From: Paenibacillus phoenicis
GTDB taxonomy: Bacteria; Bacillota; Bacilli; Paenibacillales; Paenibacillaceae
NCBI RefSeq assembly: GCF_034718895.1
Contig: NZ_JAYERP010000001.1
Coordinates: 2,356,001 to 2,420,000, forward strand
Direction: 5' to 3'
Length of the DNA stretch: 64,000 nt
The notes beneath the pieces are model-generated. The model saw nothing but the letters and a program-made list of their open reading frames with translations, ran no database searches and was not told the DNA's origin. Below, in pieces: positions 53,501-63,674 of the stretch; position 1 is the first letter of the stretch, and every line of letters begins with the position of its first letter. A program made the translations under genes and the position numbers.

Positions 53501-55624
53501 TTACAAATTCTCAAAATAAACCAACAGCTCGGTCGCCAAAAAATTTCGGATCTCCTGACGTTCTCCGGTTTCCAGCAGCTCCACCAGCTCCGGCTTCAGC
53601 AGCAAGGCGCTGATTTCGCTCAGCACTTCCAAGCTCTCGCGCGACAGCTCCCGCGGCGCGAGCATAAATAGCAGCGCACTAACTTCTGTTCCCCCGTCCA
53701 ACACCACGGGTTCTTCCAGCCGAAACAACGCCAGCGAACGGTAATTCACGAACCGGGTTCGTGTATGGAACAGCGCCAGCGAAGTCCCCGGAATCACCTG
53801 GCTGGCCATTTTCTCCCGTTCCAGCAAACGGTCGGTTACAGCCTGCACATCGGATACAGTGTGCTTCGTCTGCCACTCCTCCGGCCCAAAGCTTGCGGAA
53901 CCGGACGGCGGGACGAATAACCGGTTCATTTCCTCCAGCGCCACCGTAACTGTCTCCCGCAGTGAAAATCCCCTGTTATTTAGCACACGCACGTCGAATT
54001 GCTCCAGCAGGCTGACAACCTCGTTCAGAGACACCGACAGCGACCGTACCTTGTCAAAAGCCCTTGTTTTTGTGGATTCCGGCTCAGGTGTCATCTTCCG
54101 CGATTTTAATACCGTACGCTGGACGTACTCGAGCAGCCGCTCGGTGTCCTCGTCCGTTAACAACGGACTTAGCTTCACGTAACGATCCTCTGGAAGAGGC
54201 AAATCAATCGTCGAGATGATTAAGTCGTAATCGGATTCGGGAAGCCGCTTCGCCTCGTACCACGAGACATTGCCCAGCACTTCGATTTGCGGCATTTCTT
54301 TGGCAAGCCGCGTGGCCAGCAGCTTGGAGGAGCTTAGCCCGCTCGAGCAGACCAGAATCGCCCGTACGCTGAGGCCAAGCTGGTTCAGACGCTCCATGGA
54401 GGCTCCGAAATGCATCACCAGGAAGCCGATCTCTTCGTCCGGGATTTCTAAGCCGGCCACACTTTCGTTCATCGCCTCACGTACGATGCCATACAATTCA
54501 TCGTAGTCTTTACGAATGGCGCCCAACAACGGGTTGCGGATGCGGGAGCCTTCGCGGATGCGTTTGAAAGCCGGGCCCATATGCTCTAGCAGACCGCTTC
54601 GGAGCAGTCGATCCTCCTGGAACGGAATTCCGGTACGCTTAACGACGTTCTCGGTCAGCCGATACACCGTATCGACCAGCTCCATATCCGCTTGGACGAG
54701 CTCGGGTGAAGCTTCTTTGGCCCGGCTGAACAAGCCGTTCATATAAGCGATTTCCTCCGGCGGGAATGTCAGCTCGAGCTTCTCGGCCAAACGAGAAGCG
54801 AATCGGGCCGTTTCGGCCTCATCCTGCTCTCCGCCCCCGGCGGGAGGTAGCTTGCGGTTCTTGCCTGCGCAACTAACCAGCCTTCCTGCCTTGATCCGAT
54901 TCACTGAAACGGAGAGACGAATGAGCAGCTGCGTGTAGGCATTTTCGGACAAATGCTCCGTCCAGCTCCAATTCATCGCCCATAGCGTGTTTTCTACCGT
55001 CATCAGGTTATCCGTCCCAACGACCTCGAGCAGTCTGGCCGTGGCGGAGGAGACTTGGTTTTCCGGCGAGCCTCCAATCAAGTCGGAGTAATCCAAATGC
55101 TCAGCCGCCAGTTGGCATAACGCCGCGCGTTTCTGCTGTTCCTCGCCAAGCAACTCGACGCCGTAGCCGCGGCGGCGAACCAGTTCCAGCCCAAAGCGGC
55201 TGAACCAGGGCTCCACCTCGTCCAAATCGCTGCTGATGGTCGCTACCGTCACCTTTAGGCCATGGGCCAGCGTAAATAGCTTACACGGCTCCTGCTCCTC
55301 AAGCAAACGGCAGATCAGTAAGAGATGCCGCTCCTCGACGGAATAGTCGCTGGGCTTATCGACCAGCAGCAATCGTTTGGCCTCTTGCAGCTTCTCGCCC
55401 TCCTCGCTGCCTTCGGCATTGCTCCAGACAGAGATTCCGGTACCGGATTTACGGTGCAGGACTAAGCCGAAATAGGCTAATATTTTTTCAATCTCGTCCA
55501 GTTCCCGGTGAACCGTTCTGACGCTGACGTTGATCTCCGCTGCGATTTCCGCAGCGGTCATCCCGTGCTTGCGTCCGAGGAGGAGAACGAGGATTTGCTT
55601 TTGTCGTGCGGTCATTTTCCGCAT
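53501..55624 (-). CDS. mtlR: Mannitol operon activator MtlR (PRD-containing)
   Basis: A 707-residue regulator with two N-terminal HTH domains (ILVLLLGRKHGMTAAEIAAE; VRTVHRELDEIEKIL), two PTS-regulation domains (about 190-400), an EIIB-like domain with ILVCSSGLSSSKLLATRLAK and a C-terminal EIIA-like domain (about 560-700, ALFHTRTRFV). Phosphorylation of PRD2 by HPr and of the EIIB-like domain by MtlF/MtlA sets its activity, so it activates mtl transcription when mannitol is present. It starts at ATG 55624 or 9 bases later. Confidence 0.95.
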   Translation of the reverse strand: MRKMTARQKQILVLLLGRKHGMTAAEIAAEINVSVRTVHRELDEIEKILAYFGLVLHRKSGTGISVWSNAEGSEEGEKLQEAKRLLLVDKPSDYSVEERHLLLICRLLEEQEPCKLFTLAHGLKVTVATISSDLDEVEPWFSRFGLELVRRRGYGVELLGEEQQKRAALCQLAAEHLDYSDLIGGSPENQVSSATARLLEVVGTDNLMTVENTLWAMNWSWTEHLSENAYTQLLIRLSVSVNRIKAGRLVSCAGKNRKLPPAGGGEQDEAETARFASRLAEKLELTFPPEEIAYMNGLFSRAKEASPELVQADMELVDTVYRLTENVVKRTGIPFQEDRLLRSGLLEHMGPAFKRIREGSRIRNPLLGAIRKDYDELYGIVREAMNESVAGLEIPDEEIGFLVMHFGASMERLNQLGLSVRAILVCSSGLSSSKLLATRLAKEMPQIEVLGNVSWYEAKRLPESDYDLIISTIDLPLPEDRYVKLSPLLTDEDTERLLEYVQRTVLKSRKMTPEPESTKTRAFDKVRSLSVSLNEVVSLLEQFDVRVLNNRGFSLRETVTVALEEMNRLFVPPSGSASFGPEEWQTKHTVSDVQAVTDRLLEREKMASQVIPGTSLALFHTRTRFVNYRSLALFRLEEPVVLDGGTEVSALLFMLAPRELSRESLEVLSEISALLLKPELVELLETGERQEIRNFLATELLVYFENL

Positions 55625-55651
55625 ATCAAGTCTCTCCTAATATAGACGCAA

Positions 55652-55676
55652 AACACCGGCGAAAATCGCCAGTGTT
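55652..55676 (-). terminator. Terminator between mtlA and mtlR
   Basis: AACACTGGCGA / TCGCCGGTGTT 11-bp stem with one G-U pair and a 3-base loop, then TTTTGCG on the minus strand. Partial read-through into mtlR is likely. Confidence 0.8.
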
Positions 55677-55703
55677 CTGCCCCCGCATCGTAACTGGCGT
55701 TGC

Positions 55704-57143
55704 TTAGCCTTTCAAACGCTCAACCAGTTCATCGTATTTGGGACTCTTCAGGAAATTATCAATGGAGATATGCTCGGCGTCCGGTTTGTTGGCGATCGCG
55801 CGATCCGTCAGCGTTTTTTGCGTAATGACGATGTCGGCGTCGCTTGGAATTTCGCTGACTGCCGAGTTCACGACCGTCACCTTCACGCCGGCGTCCTGCA
55901 TTTTCTTCCTCAGAACGGATGCACCCATCGCACTGGAACCCATACCAGCGTCGCAAGCGAACACGATTTTGTTCACCGTTTGTTTCTTCACGCCGCCTGC
56001 AGCAGCAGGGGCTGCCGCCGTGTTCTTCGTACCTGCAGCTTTCATTTCTTTCACTTTCGCCGAAGCTTCTTCCAAGTCCATTTCTTCATCCGTTTGTTTA
56101 CCCGTTTTGAGCAGCAGCGACGCAACAAGGAACGAAACGACTGCCGCAACAATGACCCCGCTTAACATTGGGACGTATCCGCCTTTTGGCGTCATCAGGA
56201 AGTAAGCAAAAATACTACCCGGAGAAGGAGAACCTACAAGACCTGCACCGGTCAATTGGAACGTAAACGTACCGGCAACGCCGCCAGCCATTGCAGCCAG
56301 CACCAGAATCGGTTTCATCAAAATGTACGGGAAGTAAATCTCGTGAATCCCGCCCAGGAAGTGAATCACAACCGCGCCTGGAGCCGATTGTTTCGCCATG
56401 CCGCGACCGAAGATCCAGTAGGCCAGCAGGATCCCCAGACCTGGGCCTGGGTTCGATTCGAGCATAAACAGCATCGATTTGCCAACCCGAAGTGCTTCTT
56501 CCGCAGCGATTGGCGTAATTACGCCGTGGTTGATTGCATTGTTCAGGAACAATACTTTCCCCGGTTCAATAATAAGGTTGACCAGAGGCAGCAATTTCGC
56601 GTCCACCAGGAAGTCAACGCCCGAAGACAACGCTTTGCTGATCGCGGTTACAACCGGTCCAATGCCGGAGTATGATCCCAATGCCATGAGACCGCCCAGA
56701 ATCCCGATCGAGAAGTTGTTCACCAGCATTTCAAAGCCGGATTTAATTTTTCCCTCGACCAATTTGTCGAACTGCTTAATGACCCAAGCGGACAATGGAC
56801 CAACGATCATCGCGCCGAGAAACATCGGGATGTCGCTGCCGATGATAACCCCCATCGTCACAATGGCTGCCGTTACCGCACCCCGTTTCCCGTGAACCAT
56901 TTGCCCACCGGTGTAGCCGATGAGGAGCGGCAGCAAATATTTGATCATTGGATCGACCAGTTTGCCGAGATACTCGTTCGGAATCCATCCGGTCGGGATG
57001 AATAATGCGGTAATGAGCCCCCATGCGATAAACGCGCCGATATTCGGCATCACCATACCGCTGAGCGCACGACCGAACTGCTGAACCTTTACCCGGGCTC
57101 CGCCGGTTCCTGCAGACGGCTGTTTGGTTTGTGCTATAGCCAT
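55704..57143 (-). CDS. mtlA: Mannitol-specific PTS permease EIICB
   Basis: A 479-residue membrane protein. The EIIC domain (residues 20-345) has MVMPNIGAFIAWGLITALF and GAVVIHFLGGIHEIYFPYIL, the mannitol substrate loop. The EIIB domain at about 390-479 carries the phosphocysteine in KIVFACDAGMGSSAMGASVL. It lacks an EIIA domain, which is supplied by MtlF. It imports and phosphorylates mannitol. AAGGGGG precedes the ATG. A cre-like palindrome lies upstream. Confidence 0.97.
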   Translation of the reverse strand: MAIAQTKQPSAGTGGARVKVQQFGRALSGMVMPNIGAFIAWGLITALFIPTGWIPNEYLGKLVDPMIKYLLPLLIGYTGGQMVHGKRGAVTAAIVTMGVIIGSDIPMFLGAMIVGPLSAWVIKQFDKLVEGKIKSGFEMLVNNFSIGILGGLMALGSYSGIGPVVTAISKALSSGVDFLVDAKLLPLVNLIIEPGKVLFLNNAINHGVITPIAAEEALRVGKSMLFMLESNPGPGLGILLAYWIFGRGMAKQSAPGAVVIHFLGGIHEIYFPYILMKPILVLAAMAGGVAGTFTFQLTGAGLVGSPSPGSIFAYFLMTPKGGYVPMLSGVIVAAVVSFLVASLLLKTGKQTDEEMDLEEASAKVKEMKAAGTKNTAAAPAAAGGVKKQTVNKIVFACDAGMGSSAMGASVLRKKMQDAGVKVTVVNSAVSEIPSDADIVITQKTLTDRAIANKPDAEHISIDNFLKSPKYDELVERLKG

Positions 57144-57200
57144 AAAGAGTAACCCCCTTATAAAGATGCACGGATCATCAACAGTCTTGCTTGTTGGCTT

Positions 57201-57263
57201 ACCGTGTTTCTACCCTCATCCTAATTCAAAGCGCTTTCTAACTCAATCAAATCAAAACACGGT
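57201..57263. promoter_or_regulatory. Widely spaced inverted repeat upstream of mtlA with a cre-like site at its centre
   Basis: ACCGTGTTT (57201-57209) and AAACACGGT (57255-57263) are exact 9-base inverted arms. Between them lies TCAAAGCGCTTTCTA (57226-57240), whose core AAAGCGCTTT is a good match to cre. A TTGACA (minus strand, near 57287) lies further upstream. MtlR binding to the arms is inferred, not seen. Confidence 0.5.
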
Positions 57264-57312
57264 TTCGTCATGATTATTGTTGTCAACATTTGAAGAGTGA
57301 TTCCTGCCTAAA

Positions 57313-57354
57313 CAAAAAAAAGCCGCCCCCTTCGATATAAAAAAGGGGACAGCT
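57313..57354 (-). terminator. Terminator of the zinc-ribbon gene
   Basis: AGCTGTCCCCTT / AAGGGGGCGGCT stem with two non-Watson-Crick positions, then TTTTTTTT on the minus strand, 34 bases past the stop. Confidence 0.8.
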
Positions 57355-57387
57355 TGTGCATCTTCACAGCATAGCAGCAATATATTG

Positions 57388-57600
57388 TTACGAGGAAGCG
57401 TGCATTTGCGGGAAGTCCTGCACCATTTCCTCGCCGAAGAACAGATCATCCAGAGAGCTGAGCGTTCCATCTTCTTCTACTTGATATACGGACATTTTAT
57501 CGCCGTTTACCGTCAATTCGATAAAGCAACCCCAGCAGTAGAACTGGTGGGAGCCGATTTTCCCAATATCCTTGGAATTGCAATTTGGACATTTCATCAT
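57388..57600 (-). CDS. Small zinc-ribbon protein of unknown function
   Basis: A 70-residue protein with CPNC and CWGC knuckles (MKCPNCNSKDIGKIGSHQFY; CWGCFIELT) that would bind one zinc ion, followed by an acidic tail (SSLDDLFFGEEMVQDFPQ). ATG 57600 or 57597 follows GGTGATGG. It is on the same strand as the PRC-barrel gene 30 bases upstream. I do not recognise a characterised homologue. Confidence 0.8.
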   Translation of the reverse strand: MMKCPNCNSKDIGKIGSHQFYCWGCFIELTVNGDKMSVYQVEEDGTLSSLDDLFFGEEMVQDFPQMHASS

Positions 57601-57630
57601 AGAACCATCACCTATCCATCCACAAAAAAT

Positions 57631-58134
57631 TCACGGCTTTTCAAGCAGCTGTTCGCTGCCCAGGGGCACCATGATCGCGTTTTCCCCTCGGGTCATTTCC
57701 GGCATAAATGGCAGCAGCTTGCGCCCTTCCATCAGATCGGTGAAAAACCCGTCGCTAATTTCAATTCCAGTAATTGTATTTCCCAATTCGTGTTCAAAAT
57801 AAACATCCGTTACATGGCCTAGACGTATTCCGTCTTCAGTCAGGACAGGCAGTTCTTTTAATTTTCCATTTCCCGTTAAGAAGGTATTCTGTATATTCTC
57901 GGCTTCCCACTTGCGGACAGCCTGTTGATTGCAGATCATCACGGCATCTTCACCGTAAGCCACGATATCCTCCCATCGCACGGCCTTGACGCTGGAATTC
58001 CAAAACAATCGATTCTCCAGTTGGATGCCGACGATCGACCAATTGTGGTCCAGGAGGAGGTCAACGACTTTCCCGACCTTCTTGCCACGCTCCACATCAT
58101 AGACGGTCAGACCGATCATTTCTTGCATTCTCAT
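57631..58134 (-). CDS. PRC-barrel domain protein (YrrD-like)
   Basis: A 167-residue protein with two PRC-barrel repeats: MIGLTVYDVERGKKVGKVVD and later LPVLTEDGIRLGHVTDVYFE. PRC-barrels are small beta-barrels found in RimM and photosynthetic reaction centres. A YrrD homologue lies next to cymR, yrvO and mnmA in Bacillus, as here. Molecular role unknown. A GGGAG lies 13 bases before ATG 58134, longer than ideal. Confidence 0.85.
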   Translation of the reverse strand: MRMQEMIGLTVYDVERGKKVGKVVDLLLDHNWSIVGIQLENRLFWNSSVKAVRWEDIVAYGEDAVMICNQQAVRKWEAENIQNTFLTGNGKLKELPVLTEDGIRLGHVTDVYFEHELGNTITGIEISDGFFTDLMEGRKLLPFMPEMTRGENAIMVPLGSEQLLEKP

Positions 58135-58231
58135 GTTGAAATGGACACTCCCTGTTTGGGCATCTCATACTAATACCGAAAAAACTAACCTCCCCTCCGC
58201 AAAAGCCGATTTGAGCCCAAAAATATGCCCA

Positions 58232-59383
58232 TTATTTTTTTCTACGGAGACGTTCCAGGATGGTTCCAATTTTTTCGGTGATTTCGTAAATTTCTTCCCT
58301 AGTATTACCCATTCCGACGCTAAATCGAATCGCAGAACGCAAAAAACTTTCCGGAAGATGCATCGCTTCCAGCACATGGGACGGCTCCAGAGACCCCGAG
58401 GTGCATGCGGAGCCGCTGGAGGCAGCGATGCCCTCCATATCCAAATTCATCAGCATCGTCTCCGAATCCACCTCTGGGAAGCTGATGTTGATGATATGCG
58501 GCAGCCGATTCGTCGGATGGCCGTTGACATGGAAAGCCTCCCGGGTGATCCGCTGTTCCAGTGCGGACAGCAGCTCCCGGATCAGCTGCTCATCGTGAGC
58601 GACGCGCGTCTCCCGCTCCGCCGCAGCCAATTCCACGGCCTTGGCAAAGCCGGCGATGCCGGCCATATTTTCCGTGCCAGCGCGGCGCTTGCGCTCCTGC
58701 AGCCCGCCGTGTTGAATCGGCTCCAGCACCAGATCCTTACGTACATACAAAGCCCCGACGCCTTGGGGACCGTTGATTTTATGCGAAGAGAAGCTCATCA
58801 AGTCGACCGGCAGATCCCGGCAGGAGATCGACAACGCGCCCAACGCCTGCACGGCATCCACATGAAAAACGATACCCCGCTCCCTCGCGATCGCGCCGAT
58901 TTCAGCAATCGGCTGAATCGTTCCCACCTCGTTATTGCCATACATCACGCTGATCAAGATCGTATCGGGCCGGATGGCCTCCCGCACTTGCTCCGGATGC
59001 ACCTGTCCATAACGATCCACAGGCAAATAGGTCACCTCAAACCCGTCCTTCTCCAAGCGCTCGCAGGAGTGCAGCACCGCATGATGCTCGATGGAGGTCG
59101 TAATAATATGACGTCCCTCCGCTTTCCGGGCAAACGCCGTGCCAAACAACGCCAGGTTATCGCTCTCCGTCCCTCCGCCGGTAAACACCAGCTCATCCGG
59201 GCGGCAACCGATGCGTGCGGCAACCGTATCCCGCGCCCCGTTCACCAAACGTTTGGCCTCCCGACCGAAATAATGAACGCTGGAGGCGTTGCCAAATTGC
59301 TCCCGCATCACCTTCAGCATCGTTTCCGCTACCTCCGGATGGATCGGCGTGGAAGCGGCATGATCTATATAAATATGCTTCAT
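58232..59383 (-). CDS. Cysteine desulfurase (IscS/NifS family, YrvO type)
   Basis: A 383-residue PLP enzyme; ATG 59383 begins MKHIYIDHAASTPIHPEV, the usual N-terminus. The PLP lysine is in DLMSFSSHKINGPQGVGAL and the active-site cysteine in SGSACTSGSLEPSHVLEA. It takes sulfur from cysteine for transfer to MnmA and tRNA thiolation, as YrvO does in Bacillus. It lies 124 bases downstream of cymR, which controls cysteine metabolism. Confidence 0.95.
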   Translation of the reverse strand: MKHIYIDHAASTPIHPEVAETMLKVMREQFGNASSVHYFGREAKRLVNGARDTVAARIGCRPDELVFTGGGTESDNLALFGTAFARKAEGRHIITTSIEHHAVLHSCERLEKDGFEVTYLPVDRYGQVHPEQVREAIRPDTILISVMYGNNEVGTIQPIAEIGAIARERGIVFHVDAVQALGALSISCRDLPVDLMSFSSHKINGPQGVGALYVRKDLVLEPIQHGGLQERKRRAGTENMAGIAGFAKAVELAAAERETRVAHDEQLIRELLSALEQRITREAFHVNGHPTNRLPHIINISFPEVDSETMLMNLDMEGIAASSGSACTSGSLEPSHVLEAMHLPESFLRSAIRFSVGMGNTREEIYEITEKIGTILERLRRKK

Positions 59384-59507
59384 GGCTCTCACCTTGTCCC
59401 AAAAACTTTTTGATAAAACGTAAATCACCGCCCCGGAATCGGGACGGCTACCGAATTGTTCGTTGATTGTATCTTATTTCATTGTGGATGGCAAGTCGGT
59501 TCGCAGA

Positions 59508-59927
59508 CTAAATGTAGAACATGTAATTTTCTTTGGTTCCATGTTCCTCGTAGTTCACCAGATTCTCCAGCGTCGTCGAATCCAGCACTTCAGCGATGCT
59601 GTCGCGGATGCGCAGCCACAAATCCCGTTTGGCCGGATCGTCCTCCTCGGTAAAGTCCACCGGAGAAATCGGCCCTTCCAACACACGAATGATGTCTCCC
59701 GCCGTAATTTCACTAGCTTCTTTGGAAAGAATATAACCGCCATAAGCACCGCGCACGCTCTTCACCAGACCGGCATTGCGCAGCGGCGCGATTAATTGCT
59801 CCAGGTAATGCTCGGATAATTGGTTTTTCTCGGCGATGCTTTTCAGGGAAGTTGGCCCTTCGCCGTATTTAGCGGCCAGCTCCATCATAATCGTCAATCC
59901 GTAGCGTCCTTTTGTCGAAATCTTCAA
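59508..59927 (-). CDS. cymR: Rrf2-family cysteine metabolism repressor CymR
   Basis: A 139-residue protein. TTG 59927 with GAGGTG upstream gives MKISTKGRYGLTIMMELAAK, matching Bacillus CymR in length and start. The winged helix has LKSIAEKNQLSEHYLEQLIA, the wing region VRGAYGGYILSKEAS and the end ENYMFYI. There are no cluster cysteines, so it is not an iron-sulfur type Rrf2. CymR represses cysteine synthesis genes with CysK as partner. Confidence 0.95.
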   Translation of the reverse strand: MKISTKGRYGLTIMMELAAKYGEGPTSLKSIAEKNQLSEHYLEQLIAPLRNAGLVKSVRGAYGGYILSKEASEITAGDIIRVLEGPISPVDFTEEDDPAKRDLWLRIRDSIAEVLDSTTLENLVNYEEHGTKENYMFYI

Positions 59928-60131
59928 AGAAGGCACCTCTTTCAATTTTCAAATAAACTTTATATAATTAATCCTTGATCCTTAAAAAACAGTATCAGGC
60001 CATTCGCCGCGTTCTTCCGCGACATACGCGCCCAAATCCGGGGATTCCTCCCTATTCCTATCTTTACCCTGTGCTTATCGTAACATATCATATGTGTTTT
60101 GGGAAATAAAGCGACAATTGTGGTAAAATAA

Positions 60132-61301
<1,170 letters not shown>

Positions 61302-61310
61302 GCAACAAAG

Positions 61311-61353
61311 CGGGAGCCCCGCGTCAGCGTATGATGTGGGGCTCCCGTTTTTT
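61311..61353 (+). terminator. Terminator of mnmA
   Basis: CGGGAGCCCC / GGGGCTCCCG perfect 10-bp stem with an 17-base loop, followed by TTTTTTAT. Confidence 0.9.
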
Positions 61354-61455
61354 ATGCAGGGCAGGGCTCTTGCAACTTCGCTTGCGAGAGTCTTGCCTTT
61401 TGCTTTTTCTCGAAAAATGAACTGTTGTCACCTTACCTCGCCTCGCACTTACCTT

Positions 61456-62775
61456 CTACCTGCCGCTTCTGCGCCGCAGTTCCTGGTTATGCTTGATCTT
61501 CGCTTCGTTCCCCTGTTCCGTGGCATGGTAGAACGTCCGGCCGGACAATCGCTTCGGCAGATACTCCTGTTGTACGTAATGCCCAGGGTAATCATGCGGA
61601 TACTTGTAGCCTTCGTGCCCGAGCTTTGCCGCTCCCTTGTAATGAGTGTCGCGCAAATGAAGCGGCACTTCGGCGGATTTAACCTCTTCAATCGCTGCCA
61701 TGGCGTTCCCGATCGCTTCTACGACCGCGTTGGATTTTGGACTTTCGACCGCAAACAGGATCGCCTGGACAATGTTCAGCCGCGCTTCTGGCCAGCCATT
61801 GTTACGGTAAGCCTCTAAGGCGCTGACCGCCTGCACCATCGCCTGCGGGTTGGCCAGGCCAATATCCTCGCTGCTGGCGGCGATCAGTCGGCGGATAAAC
61901 GTCATCGGATCCATCCCCAGCTTCTCTACGGCGTACAGGAACCAAAACACCGCCGCATCGCTGGAGCCGCGAATCGATTTATGAAACGCCGACAGCACGT
62001 CGTATTGCGTGGACTCGTCCGCTTTGACGAGCGGCCGGCGGATCGATTCCTCCGCCACTTCGAGCGTGATGTGCACCGTCCCGTCCGGTTGCGGGGGCGT
62101 AGTCATCGCCGCCAGCTCCAGGGCATTCAGCGCGCGCCGAATGTCGCCGTTCGCCATCGCAGCGATGTGCAGCAGCGCCTCTTCGTCAACCTGTAGCGGC
62201 ATAAAGCCAAGCCCCTTCTCTTGGTCGGCCAAAGCCCGCCGCATCGCGATCAGCGAGTGCTCCTTCGTCAGCGGCTCCAGCTGGAACAGCGTGGAACGGC
62301 TCATAAGAGCGCCGTTAACGTAGTGGAACGGATTTTCCGTCGTCGCACCGATGAAGATGATCGTACCTTTTTCCACCGCCGGCAGTAAAGCATCTTGTCT
62401 GGAGCTGTTAAATCGATGGACCTCGTCCAGGAACAGAATCGTTTTCGTGCCGTAAAAAGCTTTGTCGTTCTGCGCTTTTTCAATTACCTCGCGCACATCC
62501 TTCACCGACGCATCCACCGCGTTTAGCCGGACGAACTCCGCCTTCGTATGATGGGAGATAATGTGGGCGAGTGTCGTTTTGCCGCAGCCGGGAGGGCCGT
62601 ACAGTAAAATCGAGGAGACCTGGTCCGCTTCAATCGCCCGCCGTAACAGCTTGCCCGGGCCGACGATATGCTCTTGTCCGATATATTCATCCAGCGAGGT
62701 CGGCCGCATCCGGTCGGCCAGCAACCGCCCCGCCGGGCTTTGCTCTTGATTGAAAGAAAACAAATCCACCTTCAA
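61456..62775 (-). CDS. rarA: Replication-associated recombination protein A (RarA/MgsA AAA+ ATPase)
   Basis: About 439 residues. Walker A is LLYGPPGCGKTTLAHIIS, Walker B ILFLDEVHRFNSSRQDA, sensor GATTENPFHYVNGALMSRS. The C-terminal MgsA tetramerisation domain includes ASSEDIGLANPQAM and YKYPHDYPGHYVQQ. TTG 62775 has AAGGAAG upstream and is proposed as start; an ATG at 62814 lacks a ribosome site. It acts on stalled replication forks with single-strand binding protein. Confidence 0.94.
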   Translation of the reverse strand: MKVDLFSFNQEQSPAGRLLADRMRPTSLDEYIGQEHIVGPGKLLRRAIEADQVSSILLYGPPGCGKTTLAHIISHHTKAEFVRLNAVDASVKDVREVIEKAQNDKAFYGTKTILFLDEVHRFNSSRQDALLPAVEKGTIIFIGATTENPFHYVNGALMSRSTLFQLEPLTKEHSLIAMRRALADQEKGLGFMPLQVDEEALLHIAAMANGDIRRALNALELAAMTTPPQPDGTVHITLEVAEESIRRPLVKADESTQYDVLSAFHKSIRGSSDAAVFWFLYAVEKLGMDPMTFIRRLIAASSEDIGLANPQAMVQAVSALEAYRNNGWPEARLNIVQAILFAVESPKSNAVVEAIGNAMAAIEEVKSAEVPLHLRDTHYKGAAKLGHEGYKYPHDYPGHYVQQEYLPKRLSGRTFYHATEQGNEAKIKHNQELRRRSGR

Positions 62776-62950
62776 GTCACTTCCTTGATCGTTAGCATGA
62801 TAAACAGGATACATGGAATGATACCAAATTTATTCTAGCATACCTTACGTAAAAAACACTTATAGTTGTTCTTTCGCTTTTCCTGCGGCAGAAAATATGA
62901 GTTAATATAGATGTCGGGCCGACGAATCACGGGAAAGGGGGCTGATCGAA

Positions 62951-62983
62951 GTGATTTCAGTGAGTGAGGTGGCTGTCGCGTAA
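62951..62983 (+). CDS. Possible 10-codon leader peptide upstream of the CD3324-like gene
   Basis: GTG 62951 with AAAGGGG about 10 bases upstream opens a frame translating MISVSEVAVA and stopping at TAA. A hairpin follows 18 bases later. This layout recalls transcription attenuators, but such short frames occur by chance and the peptide has no runs of a single amino acid. Confidence 0.3.
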   Translation: MISVSEVAVA

Positions 62984-63001
62984 GCGGCACCACAATAAAA
63001 C

Positions 63002-63030
63002 GGGGGGCTGGGAACAGCCTCCCTTATTTA
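63002..63030 (+). terminator. Hairpin with T-rich tail in the leader of the CD3324-like gene
   Basis: GGGGGGCTG and CAGCCTCCC pair over 9 bases (one G-U) around GGAA, followed by TTATTTATG. It lies about 200 bases upstream of the next gene. The rest of 62815-63169 holds no other clear feature. Confidence 0.55.
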
Positions 63031-63169
63031 TGTTTGACGATACCTGTGTTAAGATAGATCCAGTTAAAACCAAATTTTGTCTTTATTTAAAGTCAAAAGT
63101 CGTTTGCTCTACACCGAGAAGGTTGGATGAAGCGGCTACCAATACTAAATTGAAAGGGGGAAGCGAGCA

Positions 63170-63268
63170 TGTTGACTTATATCGTAACAGCAATCAAGGA
63201 CGGAGCACGAAATAAGGAGGTACATGATCGTGAATTACAAAAATGGAAAGGATGTTCTTCCCCCTAGG
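63170..63268 (+). CDS. Possible 32-codon ORF overlapping the CD3324-like gene
   Basis: ATG 63170 follows AAAGGGGG and reads MLTYIVTAIKDGARNKEVHD, ending at TAG 63266-63268, 39 bases inside the next gene in another frame. It could couple translation of the downstream gene, but I recognise no family. Confidence 0.35.
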
Positions 63269-63526
63269 CTGCTGAAGGAGCTCCAAACTTATATTCAGGG
63301 CGAGCTGCTATACATTCCCAAGCCGGAACGGTCAAGGGCGTTATGGGGAGAACTGAGCGGTTCCCGCCTCACCATCGCCAAGCGAAACGAAGAGATTTTT
63401 CGCTTGTACCGCGCCGGGAGCAAGGTACGGGATTTAGCCGAAAGATTTCACCTCTCCGATGAAAGCATCCGCAAAATCTTAACCAAAATGCGCAGCCTAA
63501 GACAACCCGCAACCGTGTCCGAGTAA
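63230..63526 (+). CDS. CD3324-like small HTH protein (Mor-activator-like)
   Basis: A 98-residue protein. GTG 63230 has AAGGAGG 9 bases upstream, whereas ATG 63224 is only 3 bases from it. It opens MNYKNGKDVLPPRLLKELQT and YIQGELLYIPKPERSR, then has a helix-turn-helix near the C-terminus (IFRLYRAGSKVRDLAERFHL; SDESIRKIL). Proteins with this opening are common in Bacillales and Clostridia and resemble the Mor transcription activator fold. The regulated genes are unknown. Confidence 0.85.
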   Translation: MNYKNGKDVLPPRLLKELQTYIQGELLYIPKPERSRALWGELSGSRLTIAKRNEEIFRLYRAGSKVRDLAERFHLSDESIRKILTKMRSLRQPATVSE

Positions 63527-63577
63527 CGGCAACCTGGGAACATCCCATTACAAAATCACATCCATTATCATAAACCA

Positions 63578-63605
63578 TAAGCCAAGACCGGCCGGTCTTG
63601 GCTTA
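63578..63605. terminator. 28-bp perfect palindrome downstream of the CD3324-like gene
   Basis: TAAGCCAAGACCGG / CCGGTCTTGGCTTA is a perfect 14+14 palindrome, 51 bases past the stop, followed by ATTTATA. It acts as a terminator for the plus strand and could also serve as a strong structure for the next gene's promoter area. Confidence 0.65.
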
Positions 63606-63674
63606 ATTTATATCGAATCAGGTATAATGGAGTCAGATCCTACTTACAGCCTATTCCAAACTGAGGTGACCCCC

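Noticed and set aside
62964-63215. 83-codon plus-strand frame upstream of the CD3324-like gene
   Set aside because: No ribosome site, and it runs across the hairpin. Composition is unlike a real protein.
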